Source: Acidobacteriota bacterium (lineage in GTDB: Bacteria > Acidobacteriota > Terriglobia > UBA7540). Taken from it: a stretch of DNA of 9,023 bases. Positions within the stretch are counted from its first letter, which is position 1, and each line of letters begins with the position of its first letter. Location: contig JAJYNF010000227.1 of the NCBI GenBank assembly GCA_021786455.1, forward strand, positions 1 to 9,023, in the 5' to 3' direction. The translations under genes and the position numbers were made by a program. This document shows, in pieces, positions 6,320-9,023 of the stretch. The notes under the pieces were generated by a model. That model made no database searches, had not been told where the DNA came from, and saw nothing but the letters and a program-made list of their open reading frames with translations.

Positions 6320-7567
6320 CTATTGCGCGGCGTACCGGGTGACCTCAAGGTGGTTGTGTTTGCTCGTGCCCAGGAAGAGGAAGTCGTCGGGAGAGTCGGC
6401 GCAGGCGGGGAGCTCCCTGCCGATTCGCTTTCCGTCAAGGCGGTAAACCGAAGTCATTTTACCTGTCCCGGCGTTCAGCACTGTGATGTAGTCTGGCTTT
6501 GCGGGGTGTTCTTTCGTAACCGAGACATTGACGCGACCATAGTATATGAAGAGGTATCCCACGCCGGCCGGCGCCATTTGAAGGGGGCTCAGGCCGGGCT
6601 CGGGCGGCTTGAGCACATACCGCCGCAAGACCTCGCCCGTCGGCGAGACAACGTAGAGCGTCGCCAGGCTCGTGCCTTGCAGCACATAAACGTTGCCGTC
6701 TTGCGAGCTGAATGAGAGCGTGCTGCTCTCAAGCCCAACCGGATTGCCCTTGTCCGTCACGCCCTGCGGCCACTGCTTTGCGTTACCGTTTTTGACCGTC
6801 GCTTTCGGAGCCTTACTCCGCTCTGACTTACCCGTCTCTGCCGGTCCCGACTTTGCTGGACCAATCGTCGCGTGTCCGAGTTTCAGGGGCGCGATGAACG
6901 TCCCTTGCCGGTCGAAGATGCCCGCGAAGGTGGAGAGCGGGACCCCTTCTTCGATCTGGGCACGGGTCAAGTAGGTCGTGCCGGAAAGCAAGAAGTCTCC
7001 GTCGGCAAACACGGTCATCCGCAGCGGCTGGATGCGCTTGCCGAGCATCTTGCCGACCTTGAAGTAGGAGTCCACGGTCCCGTCGTCGTTGTACTTGACA
7101 ATGAGGAACACAGGCCGCATTTTCCCCGCCGAGTCTTTGCGGCCAGTGGCGAGCAGTGCGTATACACTTCCACCCGGGGTTACGTCGAAACTGAGAAGGC
7201 CCAAGCGCTGATACCCGGCGACGCGCGGCACAGGATACTCGTGCACCTCCTTGGACGAAACCGAGATCTTGGAAATGGGAAGCTCGCCGATGGCCCCGGG
7301 CTCGTTCAGGATTGCCAGCGAGCTCCCATAGGTGACGTACATGTTGGCGTCGGCGTCGCACTTGTAGCCCCAAGGCGCCACGGTGGGCGGCGGAGCGGAG
7401 AAGTGCGTCGTGTCAGTCCTGAATAGGTCGTAAATTGGCGCTGTGTGTTGAGGCTTAGAGGCGTGCGCGGCCTCCTGTGCCCACCCACGGTTTTGCGGAC
7501 AGAAAAACACCGCCGCGGCCAGCGCGGCCACCGCGAGCGAACCTGCCCCCCGTCTCATCGCGAACAT
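6320..7567 (-). CDS. Secreted beta-propeller-like protein of unknown function
   Basis: A 415-residue exported protein with no family that I recognise. Residues 1-31 form a Sec signal: arginines at 5-6, a hydrophobic Ala/Val/Leu core, and a likely cleavage near WAQ (29-31). No other membrane segment is seen. The mature part repeats a motif of acidic/Gly turn plus strand: DADANMYVTYG (71-81), TPGGSVYALLATG, FADGDFLLSGT, SQDGNVYVLQGTS, APAGVGYLFIYYG and DSPDDFLFLGTS, six copies in all, suggesting a six-bladed propeller. Residues ~236-268 are a Lys/Ser/Ala-rich linker between blades. Only two cysteines remain after the signal, C70 and C389, in the first and last repeats. The ATG at 7567 has a perfect AAGGAGGTG site 9 nt or so upstream; ATG 7558 is an alternative. 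It follows the Cys-rich gene by 73 nt, probably as an operon. Confidence 0.8.
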   Translation of the reverse strand: MFAMRRGAGSLAVAALAAAVFFCPQNRGWAQEAAHASKPQHTAPIYDLFRTDTTHFSAPPPTVAPWGYKCDADANMYVTYGSSLAILNEPGAIGELPISKISVSSKEVHEYPVPRVAGYQRLGLLSFDVTPGGSVYALLATGRKDSAGKMRPVFLIVKYNDDGTVDSYFKVGKMLGKRIQPLRMTVFADGDFLLSGTTYLTRAQIEEGVPLSTFAGIFDRQGTFIAPLKLGHATIGPAKSGPAETGKSERSKAPKATVKNGNAKQWPQGVTDKGNPVGLESSTLSFSSQDGNVYVLQGTSLATLYVVSPTGEVLRRYVLKPPEPGLSPLQMAPAGVGYLFIYYGRVNVSVTKEHPAKPDYITVLNAGTGKMTSVYRLDGKRIGRELPACADSPDDFLFLGTSKHNHLEVTRYAAQ

Positions 7568-7588
7568 CTCCTCACACCTCCTTCTTGA

Positions 7589-7616
7589 CCGCCCGGGAGG
7601 CCCTCCGACCGGGCGG
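7589..7616 (-). other. GC-rich hairpin between the two secreted-protein genes
   Basis: CCGCCCGG (7589-7596) and CCGGGCGG (7609-7616) are perfect 8-bp inverted arms around a 12-nt loop. It lies in the 73-nt gap, ending just before the SD of the downstream propeller-like gene. There is no T-tract on the minus strand after it, so an intrinsic terminator is unlikely. It may protect or separate the two coding parts of a shared transcript and set their relative expression. Confidence 0.5.
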
Positions 7617-7640
7617 GCCGGCGAGTGCTCGTCGCGTAGC

Positions 7641-8039
7641 TCAGGTGGCGACGGGCAGCCTCAGCAGCACGTACCGACCGTGGCAGTTTCGCACCCAGAC
7701 CCGCAGCACCTCGCCGGAGGCAAGGCTCTGCTGCCTACTGGCTACGTCGCCCCCGACCTGACAAACGCCGCTGGGATTCACAAGGGTCGTCGCGGGGCTA
7801 CTGCAGCAGTATTCGACGACCGACTGGTACAGGCTGCCATCACCGTAACCCTCGTTTTGGCAGATGACGATTGACACTCCTTCGCTGCAGCCTGGCCCCT
7901 GGCAGGTGATCGGCTGGGATACCGTGTTGTTGCAGCAGACGCCCGACTGGCCGAAGGCCATCCGGCTGCCGCCCGCCAACGCCAACGCCGCCGCCGCCGC
8001 TACCAAGGCCGCCAACATCTTCGTCTTCTCGCCTATCAT
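7641..8039 (-). CDS. Small secreted cysteine-rich protein of unknown function
   Basis: A 132-residue protein with a clear Sec signal: Lys at 5 and 7, a long Ala/Leu core at 9-22, and a likely cleavage after AFG or AFGQ near residue 30-31. The mature ~100 residues contain nine cysteines, at 35, 36, 46, 51, 60, 78, 79, 93 and 119, including two adjacent pairs (VCCNN and YCCSS). Such density outside the cytoplasm implies disulfides or metal binding; the odd number leaves one free, or pairs between molecules. No heme CxxCH and no lipobox are present. The ATG at 8039 has GAGGAGGTG 5-6 nt upstream. The propeller-like secreted gene follows 73 nt downstream on the same strand. I do not recognise the family. 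Confidence 0.75.
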   Translation of the reverse strand: MIGEKTKMLAALVAAAAALALAGGSRMAFGQSGVCCNNTVSQPITCQGPGCSEGVSIVICQNEGYGDGSLYQSVVEYCCSSPATTLVNPSGVCQVGGDVASRQQSLASGEVLRVWVRNCHGRYVLLRLPVAT

Positions 8040-8148
8040 AGCTCACCTCCTCTCGGGGCCAACCCAGTTCGTCATCGGTTATGTGGGGCCCCGTAGATGA
8101 CCAGAGACTAACTCTCGGGGGGGCAAGGGGTTCTGAAAATTTTTTTGC

Positions 8149-8164
8149 CGCCCTCTTGAGGGCG
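8149..8164 (-). terminator. Inverted repeat downstream of gltB
   Basis: CGCCCTC (8149-8155) and GAGGGCG (8158-8164) form 7-bp perfect arms around TT, about 60 nt past the gltB stop. On the gltB strand it is followed by GC, seven A and four T, so the T-tract is late and short, and intrinsic termination is doubtful. The A7T4 run (8138-8148) could instead act as a bent or UP-like element for the downstream Cys-rich gene. The rest of 8040-8224 contains a run of seven G (8117-8123) and the palindrome GGGGCCCC; no convincing -35/-10 pair was found. Confidence 0.35.
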
Positions 8165-8224
8165 AGCGTGGCGTCGTCTGTTGAGCCGTGACATGAAGTG
8201 CGAATCCAAAGACGCTGAGCGGGG

Positions 8225-9023
8225 CTAGACTCTTGCGGGTTCAACGGAGGCGGTGGAGATTTCCTGCGGCGATTGCGGTTTGGCTTTCGAGCGAGGCTCA
8301 ACTTTCCAGAAGTACATCAAATTCAGCGACCAGTTTTCCAAAAGGTCCCAAGCGCGCGGGCTGCCGGTCTTTTCGGCGTGGTTCAAGACCAGGCGGCGTA
8401 GGAAGTGGGAATCCTCCGCATCACCAAGACGCTCGATGCGAACCAGTTCGGGATTATAGCGATGCTCAAAGCGGCCGGCGAGGTCGTAAACGTAGGCGAT
8501 GCCGTTGGTCATGCCGGCGCCGAAGTTGCGGCCCGTCTCGCCCAAAATGACAGCCACGCCTCCGGTCATGTATTCGCAGCCGTGGTCACCGACACCTTCC
8601 ACAACGGCAGTCGCGCCGGAGTTCCGCACGCAGAAGCGTTCGCCCGCGCGACCGGCAGCGAAGAGTCGGCCCGCTGTCGCCCCATAGAGCACGGCGTTAC
8701 CCATGATGGTGTTTTCATGCGTCGCAAACTCGGACGATCGCGGCGGGCGGATAATCACCTCGCCGCCGCCCATGCCCTTGCCGACGTAATCGTTGGCCTC
8801 GCCCTCGAGCACCAGGCGCAGGCCGTCGGTGAGGAAGGCTCCAAAGCTCTGTCCGGCGCTGCCGGTGAAGCGGAACTCCGCTGTTGCGCCCTGGAGCCCG
8901 CGATTGCCGCGCCAAAGCGCCACTTCGCCCGCAGCGCGCGCTCCGATGGTGCGGTTGGTATTGCGGATAGTGTATTCGCGAACGATGGAAACGCCCTTTT
9001 CCAGAGGCTTGCGAATAAGATCG
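8225..9023 (-). CDS. gltB: Glutamate synthase large subunit, C-terminal GXGXG domain (partial)
   Basis: This is the C-terminal 265 residues of the large (alpha) subunit, which transfers the glutamine amide to 2-oxoglutarate to make glutamate; the open frame runs unbroken to the right edge, where the upstream part lies. The visible part is the right-handed beta-helix (GXGXG) domain. It begins with YTIRNTNRTIG, then FTGSAGQSFGAF, NDYVGKGMGGGEV, NAVLYGATAGRLFAAGRAGE, RNSGATAVVEGVGDHGCEY and MTGGVAVILG, all diagnostic of glutamate synthase. The glutaminase and FMN/Fe-S domains would be off the edge. A GTG at 8923 is internal and not a start, because the conserved coding continues upstream of it. 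The C-terminal ~30 residues are a charged, Ser/Pro-rich tail. No gltD follows within the window. Confidence 0.95.
   Translation of the reverse strand, partial: DLIRKPLEKGVSIVREYTIRNTNRTIGARAAGEVALWRGNRGLQGATAEFRFTGSAGQSFGAFLTDGLRLVLEGEANDYVGKGMGGGEVIIRPPRSSEFATHENTIMGNAVLYGATAGRLFAAGRAGERFCVRNSGATAVVEGVGDHGCEYMTGGVAVILGETGRNFGAGMTNGIAYVYDLAGRFEHRYNPELVRIERLGDAEDSHFLRRLVLNHAEKTGSPRAWDLLENWSLNLMYFWKVEPRSKAKPQSPQEISTASVEPARV

Noticed and set aside
6242..6715. Plus-strand open frame opposite the propeller-like gene
   Set aside because: Antisense to the C-terminal repeats of the secreted protein; no motif or SD support.
8225..8923. GTG at 8923 as the start of a short stand-alone gene
   Set aside because: Conserved glutamate synthase sequence continues upstream to the window edge, so this is an internal codon.
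1..9023. Mobile element, CRISPR array, tRNA or phage attachment site
   Set aside because: No transposase or integrase-like protein, no regular repeat-spacer pattern and no cloverleaf was seen.

Overview
The window is a GC-rich bacterial chromosome segment. Nearly all genes lie on the minus strand, and only the OsmC-like gene is on the plus strand. The mix suggests an Acidobacteriota-like soil or sediment bacterium: a two-subunit 2-oxoacid:ferredoxin oxidoreductase with a fused gamma-alpha chain, a PadR regulator with a Gly/Trp/Arg-rich N-terminus, a Tat-exported glycosidase-like protein and an orphan secreted propeller-like protein. This taxonomic guess rests on protein style only. I see no phage, IS, CRISPR, tRNA or rRNA signal.

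Layout from left to right. (1) 1-2204, minus: korB (cut by the left edge) directly downstream of korA, one base apart and probably translationally coupled. (2) 2205-2544: a leader and promoter region for korA with two candidate promoters and a 9-bp direct repeat. (3) 2545-4770, minus: a Tat-exported, DUF6259/glycoside-hydrolase-like protein. (4) 4923-5369, plus: an OsmC/Ohr-type protein with a TTG start, divergent from the glycosidase-like gene. (5) 5434-6051, minus: a PadR regulator convergent with the OsmC gene, with a near-consensus sigma70 promoter at 6089-6117. (6) 6320-8039, minus: two secreted proteins of unknown function, a 132-residue Cys-rich protein followed 73 nt later by a 415-residue propeller-like protein. 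(7) 8225-9023, minus: the C-terminus of the glutamate synthase large subunit.

How they work together: KorA and KorB form one enzyme that links 2-oxoacid oxidation or reductive carboxylation to ferredoxin. GltB is ammonium assimilation. These are housekeeping islands around accessory genes. The least explained part is the secreted pair at 6320-8039, which has no recognisable family and is the best candidate for something undescribed. Nothing in the window amounts to a clear new defence or mobile system.
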